Positions 1 to 6,400 are shown, counted from the first letter of the stretch. The stretch is 6,400 bases of DNA from Thiomicrorhabdus sp. (GCA_015488565.1 WFNQ01000189.1:1-6400); one strand, 5' to 3'. A program made the numbers and translations. The notes: generated by a model from the letters alone, not told the origin.

Positions 1-529
1 AATCTAAAATTAAAGGATCACCTCCCCTCATTCCAATATTACGTAATGTGAGTATCGGGTCAGGTGTGTCAGTGGCATCATTAAACATGTTTTCTAAACC
101 ATCCATCCATGCAGGCAGAGAAGGGTAGTTTAAATCTGGGTTTGAGCTCATGGTGTCGGCTAGGTCTTTCATATCATTAGCAGCGCATTCCCTTAAGTTT
201 CCAGAAGCATCATAGAGTGCTCCTGCGAATCCCGCGGTTGCAACTGCTGCTATAAATGGATACGTAGGTATAGATAAGGCTGCGAAAACACCTGCCCAAG
301 TAGATATGGCTATTCCTGCTAAAGTATCCACCGTCTCTGCGGCGCCATCTGCAATGGCTATGTCCACCACATTAATTGCGTGTGAGACAATAGGGCTCTT
401 TTTTATTGCATCAGGATCTACTCCTAATTGATGTGCAATTTCATCAAAAATAGCTTTAATGCTGTCTGCCGTATTCTGTAAGTCACTCAGAGTTACTCCT
501 TGATCACCATCATTTATTACACATGTCAT
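1..529 (-). CDS. N-terminal part of a putative RTX/haemolysin-type calcium-binding protein, the probable type I secretion substrate (cut by left edge)
   Basis: I translated this by hand: 176 uninterrupted codons from ATG (529-527) to the window edge. An AAGGA ribosome site (542-538) lies 8 bases upstream, which fixes the start. There is no cleavable signal peptide. Residues 1-65 look soluble and helical. Residues about 66-106 form a long Ala/Gly-rich hydrophobic stretch broken by two prolines (88, 91), which could insert in a membrane. Residues 107-165 are polar with two cysteines overall (3 and 115). The last residues, GGDPLILD, followed by a codon starting with T, match the start of the DPLxLDLDGDGIE block common in RTX proteins. 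It is the last gene seen in an operon with HlyB and HlyD homologues, so export by that system is inferred. RTX nonapeptide repeats and the C-terminal secretion signal would lie outside the window, so toxin, enzyme or adhesin cannot be told apart. Confidence 0.72.
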   Translation of the reverse strand, partial: MTCVINDGDQGVTLSDLQNTADSIKAIFDEIAHQLGVDPDAIKKSPIVSHAINVVDIAIADGAAETVDTLAGIAISTWAGVFAALSIPTYPFIAAVATAGFAGALYDASGNLRECAANDMKDLADTMSSNPDLNYPSLPAWMDGLENMFNDATDTPDPILTLRNIGMRGGDPLILD

Positions 530-537
530 GTATTTTT

Positions 538-542
538 TCCTT
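538..542 (-). promoter_or_regulatory. Ribosome binding site of the putative exported protein
   Basis: AAGGA on the minus strand, 8 bases before the ATG at 529. It decides the start of the left-edge gene. The nearby CAT at 522-524 is out of frame. The 24-base gap to the upstream stop holds no hairpin terminator, so the gene is probably read from the transporter transcript. Confidence 0.6.
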
Positions 543-553
543 TTTTAGATGCT

Positions 554-1399
554 TTATTTGTTGTTTAAATGTAATTTAAACTTATTAATTTTTTTACAAA
601 AGATTCCTGAGCTAATGGTCATAAAAATAAAGAATAATCCAATAGATGAAGAAAATAGAGATAATGACAAATTAAAGATAAACCCGAAAATAGTGTTCCA
701 TTTTCTGTAATCAGAATAGATGCTTCTATCGAACGAAACTGATTTTAAAAAAGTTTCAGATCCTCCTAAATATGAGATTAAAGGAAATAATACAAGCATT
801 AAAGCCACAGTTATTCCTCCAAAAATTCGTACTACATTGTTATTGCATGTATGTCGTTTAGAAGGAACATACTCGACCATTAAAATTTTCCAATTTTTAA
901 ACACCAATAAAAACATATAAAAAATTGCAAATACCAACAAGACGGTAAAACAAGCAAAAAGAATAATCATCTTTTCTCGGTATTCAATCGAAATATTAAT
1001 CCAAGTTTGTGCTCTTGGAAAAAACTCTAAAATCACATGATTATATTGCCCTAAGTTCCAAACCCAATTGTCTATTGGAGTCGTTAAAAAATACCACGCT
1101 AACACTGAAAAAAGAAATGCAGGCAAAAAAGCCGCTTTAATAATGAGCCAATAGCCATAGCGGTTTGATTTTTTACGAAGTACTTCAATAGGCTCTGGAA
1201 ATAACTTGGCTTTATCCGCCGCTTCTATAAGCTCTTCATCTGATATGTTTATTAAGTAATGACCACTATGGCGTTTAATATAAGCTTGCAGTTTTGCTTC
1301 GCTCTTAAGAATCTCTTCGGAAAGCACTTCATCCGAAAAAAAAGCTAAATCTTTCGCGCGGTTAATGGTTTTAGGGTTTGGTAACTCTTCTTTTTCCAT
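554..1399 (-). CDS. Unrecognised four-helix inner-membrane protein between HlyD and the exported protein
   Basis: This 281-residue protein matches no family I recognise. Residues 1-82 are charged and probably cytoplasmic. Four hydrophobic segments follow at about 83-105, 143-167, 190-210 and 236-266, arranged as two pairs, then a short basic tail (KKINKFKLHLNNK). No catalytic motif stands out. It starts 4 bases after the HlyD stop with only a weak purine-rich ribosome site, which suggests translational coupling. It ends 24 bases before the putative exported protein. Its 3' part is AT-rich: a hand count gives about 28% G+C over 601-780, against about 52% in a sample of the ATPase-coding part (3121-3180). 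The place in the operon suggests an accessory factor of export or a self-protection (immunity) protein for the cargo. Both are inference. Expression as a real gene is well supported by length, spacing and coherent membrane topology. Confidence 0.85.
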   Translation of the reverse strand: MEKEELPNPKTINRAKDLAFFSDEVLSEEILKSEAKLQAYIKRHSGHYLINISDEELIEAADKAKLFPEPIEVLRKKSNRYGYWLIIKAAFLPAFLFSVLAWYFLTTPIDNWVWNLGQYNHVILEFFPRAQTWINISIEYREKMIILFACFTVLLVFAIFYMFLLVFKNWKILMVEYVPSKRHTCNNNVVRIFGGITVALMLVLFPLISYLGGSETFLKSVSFDRSIYSDYRKWNTIFGFIFNLSLSLFSSSIGLFFIFMTISSGIFCKKINKFKLHLNNK

Positions 1400-1403
1400 C
1401 TTT

Positions 1404-2780
1404 TTATCTTTCTCTTATACTTTCATTTTGATAACGCAATAAAGGGGTCAATAAGTACTCAATCACTTTGCGTTGTCCTGTTTTGATTTCAACGGTCACT
1501 TGCATTCCTGGGGAAAGGGTGACTTGTTTGTTTTTGACATAAACGTTGTTTTTTAGCATTTTTAAACGCACGACATACACTCGGCCTAGCTCTTGATGTT
1601 CTATGGCATCTTGAGATATATTGATGATTTGGCTTTCAATAATGCCATATTTGGTAAAGTTGAAGGTGTCTATTTTTACTTCGGCACTTTGTTGTTCGTG
1701 TACAAAGCCAATGTCTTTATTAAGCAAAAAGGCTTCTATTTCAAATTGTTGGTTTTTGGGGACGATGACCATTAGCTCTTGTGCTGGGGTGACAACACCG
1801 CCTATGGTATGTAATGCAAGTTGCTGTACGGTGCCTTCTATGGGTGAGGTTATTACGGTTTGTTTTAAACGCTGTTTAGCTTTAATAAGCTCTTGTTCGG
1901 TGGTTTCTTGTTGGCGTTGTGTATCAAGCAAGCGTTGCATTAAATTTTGTTTTGTTTGGCTTTTTAGGGCGGCTTGTTGGGATTTGGTTTGTTGTAGTTG
2001 TGATTGTATGCTTTTAATTCGTTGGGTTTCAATTTCTAAATCTTGTGTTTGTTCAATCACGGTTTGGACGATTTGTTGAACTTGATCTTTTGATAGCAGC
2101 TGTTTTTGTAACAGTTGTTGGCTGGATTCAAGGCGTTGCTGAGTGATGGGCAGTATTTTTTGCAATTTAAGTTGTGCGGCGTTGGTCGCGTATAAGTCGG
2201 CCTGATAGCTGGTGTATTGTGCGTTAAGCTGTTTTAGTTGTTGTTGGTATTGGTTTACCTCTTGTTGTAAAAGTTGTTGGTGGGCTGGGGGCAGTGTTTT
2301 GTATGATGCATGTGTTTTAGTAGGTTGTTCTATTTTTTGTAGTGTTTGTTTTATGCGCTCTATATCAAATGTTTGTTGACTTAATTGTTGTTGTAGTTGG
2401 GTTATTTCGGCTCGAATGCGGGTAGTTCCCAAGCGAATAAGGGTGTCGCCTGGTTGGACTTTGTCGCCATCTTTTACCAGAATTTCTTTTATATTGGCGG
2501 TCTCTAACGATTGAATGACCTTACTTTTTCCAACTGGCACAATCTGCCCTGTTGCGGTTGCAACAATGTCGATTTTACCCAGCCACGCCCAAATAACAGT
2601 GAGTACAAAAAAGAGCATAATCACCCAAATAATAATACGCCCTAATGGCGAGGGCGGGGTTCTTTGGATTTCGAGTGCCGCAGGTAAAAACTCGTGCGCT
2701 TCATCAAAATCTTTGCTACGAAATAATTGAACAAATTTATCACTTATGTTCTTGTTTTTTGGTGATGTGGTTGTGCTCAT
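1404..2780 (-). CDS. hlyD: HlyD-family membrane fusion (periplasmic adaptor) protein of type I secretion
   Basis: This 458-residue protein is close to the 478 of E. coli HlyD. It has a cytoplasmic N-terminus (1-47), one membrane helix (about 48-67), a first half of a lipoyl-like domain with the usual GQIVPVGKSKVIQ and VKDGDKVQPGDTLIRL patterns (78-117), and a long Gln-rich alpha-helical hairpin/coiled coil (about 121-310). The second lipoyl half (ITSPIEGTVQQL, 310-321) follows, then a beta-barrel region. The C-terminal stretch LSPGMQVTVEIKTGQRKVIEYLL (in two parts, 422-444) fits the HlyD family signature. It would bridge the inner-membrane ABC transporter to a TolC-type outer-membrane channel. 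The ATG overlaps the transporter stop as ATGA and has a good AAGGGA ribosome site (2791-2786) 5 bases upstream. Frame is intact throughout. The symbol is by family; the exact orthologue is unknown. Confidence 0.95.
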   Translation of the reverse strand: MSTTTSPKNKNISDKFVQLFRSKDFDEAHEFLPAALEIQRTPPSPLGRIIIWVIMLFFVLTVIWAWLGKIDIVATATGQIVPVGKSKVIQSLETANIKEILVKDGDKVQPGDTLIRLGTTRIRAEITQLQQQLSQQTFDIERIKQTLQKIEQPTKTHASYKTLPPAHQQLLQQEVNQYQQQLKQLNAQYTSYQADLYATNAAQLKLQKILPITQQRLESSQQLLQKQLLSKDQVQQIVQTVIEQTQDLEIETQRIKSIQSQLQQTKSQQAALKSQTKQNLMQRLLDTQRQQETTEQELIKAKQRLKQTVITSPIEGTVQQLALHTIGGVVTPAQELMVIVPKNQQFEIEAFLLNKDIGFVHEQQSAEVKIDTFNFTKYGIIESQIINISQDAIEHQELGRVYVVRLKMLKNNVYVKNKQVTLSPGMQVTVEIKTGQRKVIEYLLTPLLRYQNESIRER

Positions 2781-4444
2781 GGTGTTCCCTTTTTAGACGC
2801 TGATTCTGCCTGAGAAGGGGTTGTGCGTTTAGCGGGCATGGCGGAAGATGGGTTTCGATTTTGGTGTTGCCAAAGCCCTGCATAATAGCCTTTTAAATTA
2901 AGCAGTGTTTGATGATCACCTTGTTCCATTAACTCGCCTTTATCCATAACAATAATACGATTGGCATCTCGTACGGTGGTAAGACGATGTGCAATAATAA
3001 GAACGGTACGGCCTTGGCAAATTCCACGCATGTTGTCTTGAATAATGGATTCTGATTCGTAATCCAACGCAGAAGTGGCTTCATCAAAAATTAAAATTTT
3101 GGGTCGATTAATCAGTGCACGAGCAATGGCGATGCGTTGACGTTGCCCACCTGACAAGTTGGCTCCCTGTTCTTCAATAAGGGTATCATAGCCATCTTCT
3201 AGCTCTAAAATAAAGTCATGTGCACCAGCAAGCTTGGCTGCTTGAATGACTTGTTCGATGGGTACACCAGGGTCGGTAATGGCAATGTTATCTCGTACAC
3301 TTCGGTTAAATAAAAAGTTTTCTTGCAGTACCACGCTAATTTGTTGGCGCAACCAGCCAGTATCAATCATGCTTAAATCAATTCCATCAACCAATACTCG
3401 GCCTTGTGAGGGTGTGTAAAGCCTTTGCAGTAGTTTGGTTAAGGTGCTTTTACCCGAACCTGATCTGCCAACGATACCAATCACTTGCCCTGGTTGAATG
3501 TCTAAGTTGAAATTACGAATAATTTCTTTACCATCTGGTTTGTACCGAAAAGCGACTTGTTCAAACTGAACACGGCCTTTTATTTGGGGTAAGGAGGTTC
3601 TTCCTGGGTTGTATTTGGGTTCTGTGGGTACGTTTAGTATGTCTGCCAAACGCTTTACCGAAATGCCTGCTTGTTGAAAGTCTTGCCATAGTTGTACGAC
3701 TTTTAAAATAGGGCCACTAACTCGACCTGCAAGCATGTTAAAGGCAATAAATTGTCCGACGGTTAAACTGCCTTCTATAACGGCATGTGCGCCATAGTAA
3801 AGAATGGCAAGCATCATCACTTTGCTAATAAATTCGGCCGAAGAGTTGGCAATGTTGTTTAGGTTGTTGGCTTTAAAGGCGGCTTTTACATAGGCTGCGG
3901 AGGTGTCTTCCCAGCGACGTTGGGCATCGGATTCTACAGCAAGTGATTTAATGGTTTCGATACCGGTAATGGATTCAACCAAAAATGATTGACGTTCTGC
4001 TCCATGAGCAAATTTTTCATTGAGTCGTGTTCGCAGTATTGGGGTAACAAAAATGGCCAATAAAATATAAAAGGGAATGGTGGCCACAACAATAGTGGCT
4101 AAAAATGGGCTGTAAAGAAACAGTACGCCAATGATGATAAAGGTAAAGACTAAATCAATGGTTAAGGTCAGTGCCGAGCCGGTAATAAATTCTCGAATAC
4201 TGTCTAGTTCCCGAACACGAGCGACACTGTCTCCAATGCGTCGGCTTTGAAAATAGGCAAGCGGCAGAGAAAATAGGTGGTTATAGAGCTTGGCACCCAG
4301 CTCAACGTCTACACGACTGGTGGTGTGGGTTAGCATGTAGCTTCGCAAGCCACTTAATATCACTTCAAAAAAGGCGATGGCCAGTAAGCCTATGGCTAGT
4401 ACGTCTAAGGTGGTAAAGGCTTTATGTACTAATACTTTGTCCAT
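2777..4444 (-). CDS. hlyB: HlyB-like type I secretion ABC transporter, membrane and ATPase part (3' piece of a frame-split gene)
   Basis: 555 residues counted from the ATG at 4444. Residues 1-265 hold the remaining membrane helices of the exporter, opening with MDKVLVHKAFTTLDVLAIGL, normally an internal part of HlyB. The ATPase domain (about 290-525) is complete: Walker A GRSGSGKST (326-334), Q-loop Q374, signature LSGGQ (430-434), Walker B ILIFDE (450-455), SALD (458-461) and switch H486. The last 28 residues (528-555) are a Ser/Pro/Lys-rich tail. The ATG has no ribosome site: it is preceded by TTTTTTTCAAGTCGTC, so it is not a likely true start. Reading back one frame gives QVV before it and joins to the upstream piece (4429-4989), for a whole protein of about 737 residues against about 707 for HlyB. 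It would power export of the left-edge protein with HlyD. All ATPase motifs are intact, so any decay is recent. Confidence 0.93.
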   Translation of the reverse strand: MDKVLVHKAFTTLDVLAIGLLAIAFFEVILSGLRSYMLTHTTSRVDVELGAKLYNHLFSLPLAYFQSRRIGDSVARVRELDSIREFITGSALTLTIDLVFTFIIIGVLFLYSPFLATIVVATIPFYILLAIFVTPILRTRLNEKFAHGAERQSFLVESITGIETIKSLAVESDAQRRWEDTSAAYVKAAFKANNLNNIANSSAEFISKVMMLAILYYGAHAVIEGSLTVGQFIAFNMLAGRVSGPILKVVQLWQDFQQAGISVKRLADILNVPTEPKYNPGRTSLPQIKGRVQFEQVAFRYKPDGKEIIRNFNLDIQPGQVIGIVGRSGSGKSTLTKLLQRLYTPSQGRVLVDGIDLSMIDTGWLRQQISVVLQENFLFNRSVRDNIAITDPGVPIEQVIQAAKLAGAHDFILELEDGYDTLIEEQGANLSGGQRQRIAIARALINRPKILIFDEATSALDYESESIIQDNMRGICQGRTVLIIAHRLTTVRDANRIIVMDKGELMEQGDHQTLLNLKGYYAGLWQHQNRNPSSAMPAKRTTPSQAESASKKGTP

Positions 4445-4989
4445 GACGACTTGAAAAAAATGGGGGTAAGCAGTATAAAAAGCTGAATAAATGCGGAGGC
4501 AAGTAAAATTTCGTAAATGAGTTTTTTGTATTTAAGTAGGGCAGGAATAAACCACTTAAAACCAAATTTTTCTTCAGAGCTTAAAAAGGACGTTAACGAA
4601 GAAAGCGAAGCCCGTTTGGTAATAAAAATAAAGGTATGGTTCCAGTGCTCTTCTAACCATTGAGCATCTTTTATTTCTGGCTCTTGACCTAATCGCTGAA
4701 TTAAAACACTTTGCAGTTGCTCTGTTTTAGGGTCTGCCTTGCATTTGGCTAAAATAAAAAATTCGCCGTTATTATCTTGAGCAATCGCAGGAAGAGCGGC
4801 TTTTGATATGTTGTCAATGGTGCTTTTTATGGAACGTGCTTTTAAACCCAAAGACTGAATGATACGAATCATGTCCATTGAGTTGGCCACTTCCCCTGGG
4901 CGTATAAATTGGCGATGCAGCTGCTTTGGATCTGCCGCAACACCATAAAATCGAGCAATTAATTGTATGCAAGCAATTCCTGAATCCAC
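4429..4989 (-). CDS. hlyB: HlyB-like ABC transporter, C39-like N-terminal domain and first membrane helix (5' piece of a frame-split gene)
   Basis: 186 residues from a GTG start (4989-4987). An in-frame TAA at 5010-5008 rules out a longer start, and AAGAGA (5000-4995) is 5 bases upstream. Residues 1-125 are a C39-like domain, but it cannot be a protease. The DCGxACL motif is DSGIACI, with Ser3 in place of the catalytic Cys, and Glu76 (NNGEFFIL) sits where the His is expected. This is the C39-like domain of HlyB exporters, which docks the substrate rather than cutting a leader. The first membrane helix is at about 157-178. After ILLTPIFF the frame runs into an unrelated KSSWTKY and a TAG stop (4431-4429), whereas homologues continue as QVVMDKV, found one frame away. 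It is the first gene of the operon, 284 bases from the divergent gene. Confidence 0.85.
   Translation of the reverse strand: MDSGIACIQLIARFYGVAADPKQLHRQFIRPGEVANSMDMIRIIQSLGLKARSIKSTIDNISKAALPAIAQDNNGEFFILAKCKADPKTEQLQSVLIQRLGQEPEIKDAQWLEEHWNHTFIFITKRASLSSLTSFLSSEEKFGFKWFIPALLKYKKLIYEILLASAFIQLFILLTPIFFKSSWTKY
4453..4460 (-). other. Frame break in the HlyB-like gene at a homopolymer run
   Basis: The coding strand reads CCCCCATTTTTTTCAAGTC: ATT TTT TTC AAG in the 5' frame. With eight T instead of seven it would read ATT TTT TTT CAA GTC GTC ATG, giving the family-typical IFFQVVMDKV. A one-base shortage in the run therefore explains the split completely. The same bases form T_TTT_TTC in the 5' frame, the form of a -1 ribosomal slippery heptamer, and a -1 slip there gives exactly the same restored protein. 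Sequencing error, true deletion, or slippage cannot be separated from sequence alone. Confidence 0.85.
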
Positions 4990-5273
4990 AATATTCTCTT
5001 TTATAAATTATACGTATTAACTACGGTCATTAAATTAGGGCGGCAATACTATAGATGTTGTAGTGAAAAGTAAATGCGGAAATTTACGTGTTTTAAGGGG
5101 GGGAAAGAATTTTTTAAAGCGGTTGATTTATTCGCACCTTAGATGTGGTTACGCTTATGATATGGGTCTAGCGATGAGCTAACGCTTATTCTGGCTTTTG
5201 GGTAAGTGGTATGGATTTTGCTTTTTTCGATTGCAAGCGTGTCAATCGTTTAAGAATATTGGGATGAGTTTTT
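4990..5273. other. Divergent intergenic region between the secretion operon and the fliK-like gene
   Basis: 284 bases without a supported gene. The left side carries the candidate promoter for the minus-strand operon. The right side ends with GGGATGAG (5261-5268), a weak ribosome site for the plus-strand gene. TTGCAA (5231-5236) could be a -35, but no convincing -10 follows at normal spacing. I found neither a sigma-54 (GG-N10-GC) nor a clear sigma-28 flagellar promoter. ACGCTTAT occurs twice in direct orientation (5151-5158 and 5182-5189), and a run of seven G lies at 5097-5103. No terminator hairpin was seen. Confidence 0.5.
5007..5034 (-). promoter_or_regulatory. Candidate sigma-70 promoter of the secretion operon
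   Basis: A perfect TATAAT (5012-5007) lies 17 bases upstream of the GTG start at 4989. With a 16-base spacer the -35 position is TTTAAT (5034-5029), a weak match. The expected transcription start near 5000 would leave only about 11 bases of leader, with the AAGAGA ribosome site at its very 5' end. This is tight, so an upstream TATAGT (5053-5048) is an alternative -10. An 8-base palindrome ATACGTAT (5010-5017) overlaps the box. Confidence 0.4.
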
Positions 5274-6400
5274 ATGATGTTAATAAGTAAAATACCTCAA
5301 GCAGAATCGCCTTTAGATGCATTATATTCCGTTTCGGATGGTGAGAGTGAGCCTGAAAAGAGTGTTTTTTCGGGGTTGTTTTCTTCGATGATGGCCGAGC
5401 AAGAAGGGGCGGAATCAGATTCTTTGCGTCAAGTTGATCAGCTTGGTTCTCATGAAGCCATTTTGAATTCAGAGCCATTGTTGGGCGTTGTTGCGCCGTA
5501 TGATGCTTCTGTTGATGGGGTTGTTAAGGATGTTGTAACACAGCTAGAATCCTTGAGTTCATCTGGTTTAATGGAGGATTCGACGATAAGTCTTGGGATA
5601 GGAGAGGCGTCAGGAGAGAAAGCGACGTTAGGGTTGGAGCAAGCTTCTTTACAAGACTCTGTACAAGCCGTTCCTGTTGAGACAGAGCAAGTACCTTTAG
5701 GTTTAAATCCTGTTTTAAGCGCTGAATCGGGGTTGAATGGTATTTCTTCTTTTTCTGAAAAGCCGTCCCTTATCGCGGTAGATGTTGAAGCGGGGGAGGA
5801 GGCTTTGAGTATATTAGAAGATGAAATTCTTCCCCCCCCTGTTATGCCTGCTTCGATTTCTTTTGGTGCTGAGACTCTGACTCAGGGAAATGCGGCGTTG
5901 AATCAATCTACTAATAGGCCAAATCAACGGCTTGACTTGGCTTCTCCAAATGCGAATTTGAATGTGAATGAGGCGATTGAAGGCGAAGATGTTGAATGGA
6001 CTGTCACTCAACAAAGGCTTGCGATGCAAGGCGATTCTTCTGTTCAAGCAGAGGCGATGTCTGTTAATGTGTTGAATCAAAATAGTCGTTCCGCCCTGAA
6101 TCAAGGCGCGACAAGCTGGGGCACTCAGTCATTAGAGGGACAATCGTCTCAGGGACTTGGGCAACAAACTTCGTCTTCTGGTCAGTCATCTCAGCAAGGT
6201 TTTGGTCAGTCTGCACAGCAACAATCTATGTTTTTTGCACAACAAGGCAGTCAGGCTAGTCAAGAAAATAAGCAGCTTTCACTGGAACAGCAGATGGCGG
6301 TGAAAACGATGAATGATGCGATGGCAAAATCGGAGGGCAAGGAGTTGTTAGGGGGGGCAGAAATTGCCTCTTTGGATCGAAAATCGAACTTGCCTATTGG
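5274..6400 (+). CDS. fliK: Probable flagellar hook-length control protein FliK, N-terminal part (cut by right edge)
   Basis: I read 375 full codons from ATG 5274 (or the adjacent ATG 5277) with no stop before the window edge. A TGA in the same frame at 5265-5267 rules out a longer start. Residues 1-190 are acidic and low in structure, with a short hydrophobic motif FSGLFSSMMAEQ (32-43) like the one near the start of many FliK proteins. Residues about 205-280 are Asn/Gln-rich, with LNQ recurring at 209, 267 and 275. Residues about 284-342 are a Gln/Ser/Gly-rich linker. This layout, of a variable disordered secreted N-half used as a molecular ruler, fits FliK, which sets hook length and switches the export gate FlhB. 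The diagnostic C-terminal hook-length domain is not in the window, so the name is an inference. A run of eight C (5832-5839) encodes Pro187-189. Another extracytoplasmic Q/S-rich protein is the alternative. Confidence 0.6.
   Translation, partial: MMLISKIPQAESPLDALYSVSDGESEPEKSVFSGLFSSMMAEQEGAESDSLRQVDQLGSHEAILNSEPLLGVVAPYDASVDGVVKDVVTQLESLSSSGLMEDSTISLGIGEASGEKATLGLEQASLQDSVQAVPVETEQVPLGLNPVLSAESGLNGISSFSEKPSLIAVDVEAGEEALSILEDEILPPPVMPASISFGAETLTQGNAALNQSTNRPNQRLDLASPNANLNVNEAIEGEDVEWTVTQQRLAMQGDSSVQAEAMSVNVLNQNSRSALNQGATSWGTQSLEGQSSQGLGQQTSSSGQSSQQGFGQSAQQQSMFFAQQGSQASQENKQLSLEQQMAVKTMNDAMAKSEGKELLGGAEIASLDRKSNLPI

Noticed and set aside
530..553. Terminator between the four-helix gene and the exported-protein gene
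   Set aside because: The gap is T/A-rich but has no inverted repeat and carries the ribosome site of the next gene.
720..920. 66-codon plus-strand open frame opposite the four-helix protein
   Set aside because: No recognisable domain, antisense to a coherent membrane protein.
1621..2079. 152-codon plus-strand open frame opposite hlyD
   Set aside because: The Cys/Ser/Trp-rich product is the complement of the Gln-rich coiled-coil codons of HlyD, which is clearly the real gene.
2777..4444. Independent ABC transporter gene starting at the ATG 4444
   Set aside because: No ribosome site precedes it, and its first residues correspond to the middle of HlyB just after the first membrane helix, so it is the 3' piece of a split gene.
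5151..5189. Pair of ACGCTTAT direct repeats as an operator
   Set aside because: Only two 8-base copies 31 bases apart in AT-rich DNA; not enough to claim a binding site.
5205..5240. Sigma-54 promoter for the fliK-like gene
   Set aside because: GG and GC pairs are present, but none lie at the required 10-base spacing with TGGCAC/TTGCA context.
5272..5478. 68-codon minus-strand open frame at the start of the fliK-like gene
   Set aside because: It is antisense to the start of the longer plus-strand frame, and nothing in its protein is recognisable.
5814..6104. 96-codon open frame on the minus strand inside the fliK-like gene
   Set aside because: It lies wholly within the longer plus-strand frame. 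Its protein is rich in Arg, His and Ile with no coherent domain, as expected from the complement of Gln/Asn/Leu codons.

Overview
The window looks like the chromosome of a Gram-negative marine-type gammaproteobacterium, perhaps Oceanospirillales. This rests on a moderately AT-rich composition, a HlyB/HlyD-type type I secretion operon, and a divergent flagellar-type gene with a Gln/Ser-rich linker. The genus cannot be proved from the sequence. No tRNA, rRNA, insertion sequence or CRISPR array was seen.

Left four fifths (1-4989, minus strand, read right to left): one compact operon. It starts with a HlyB-like ABC transporter. The N-terminal peptidase-like part and first membrane helix (4429-4989) and the remaining membrane/ATPase part (2777-4444) lie in different frames, split by a one-base shortage in a run of seven A (4454-4460, + strand). 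A HlyD-type membrane fusion protein (1404-2780) follows with a 4-base ATGA overlap. Next comes an unrecognised four-helix membrane protein (554-1399) 4 bases further on. After another 24 bases begins a protein that runs off the left edge (529 to 1). Its last visible residues, GGDPLILD, resemble the start of the DPLxLDLDGDGI block common in RTX/haemolysin-type calcium-binding proteins, so it is most likely the exported substrate. The outer-membrane TolC partner and any HlyC-type acyltransferase are not in view.

Middle (4990-5273): a divergent intergenic region. On the minus strand it holds a TATAAT -10 box just upstream of the transporter. The promoter for the plus-strand gene is not clear.

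Right (5274-6400, plus strand): the first 375 codons of an acidic, then Gln/Ser-rich protein that reads most like the variable N-terminal part of FliK, the flagellar hook-length control protein. The diagnostic C-terminal domain lies beyond the window.

Together, HlyB and HlyD would form the inner-membrane part of a secretion channel for the RTX-like protein. The four-helix protein sits between exporter and cargo and could be an accessory or self-protection factor. If the frame break is real, the exporter, and so the system, would be inactive or dependent on slippage.
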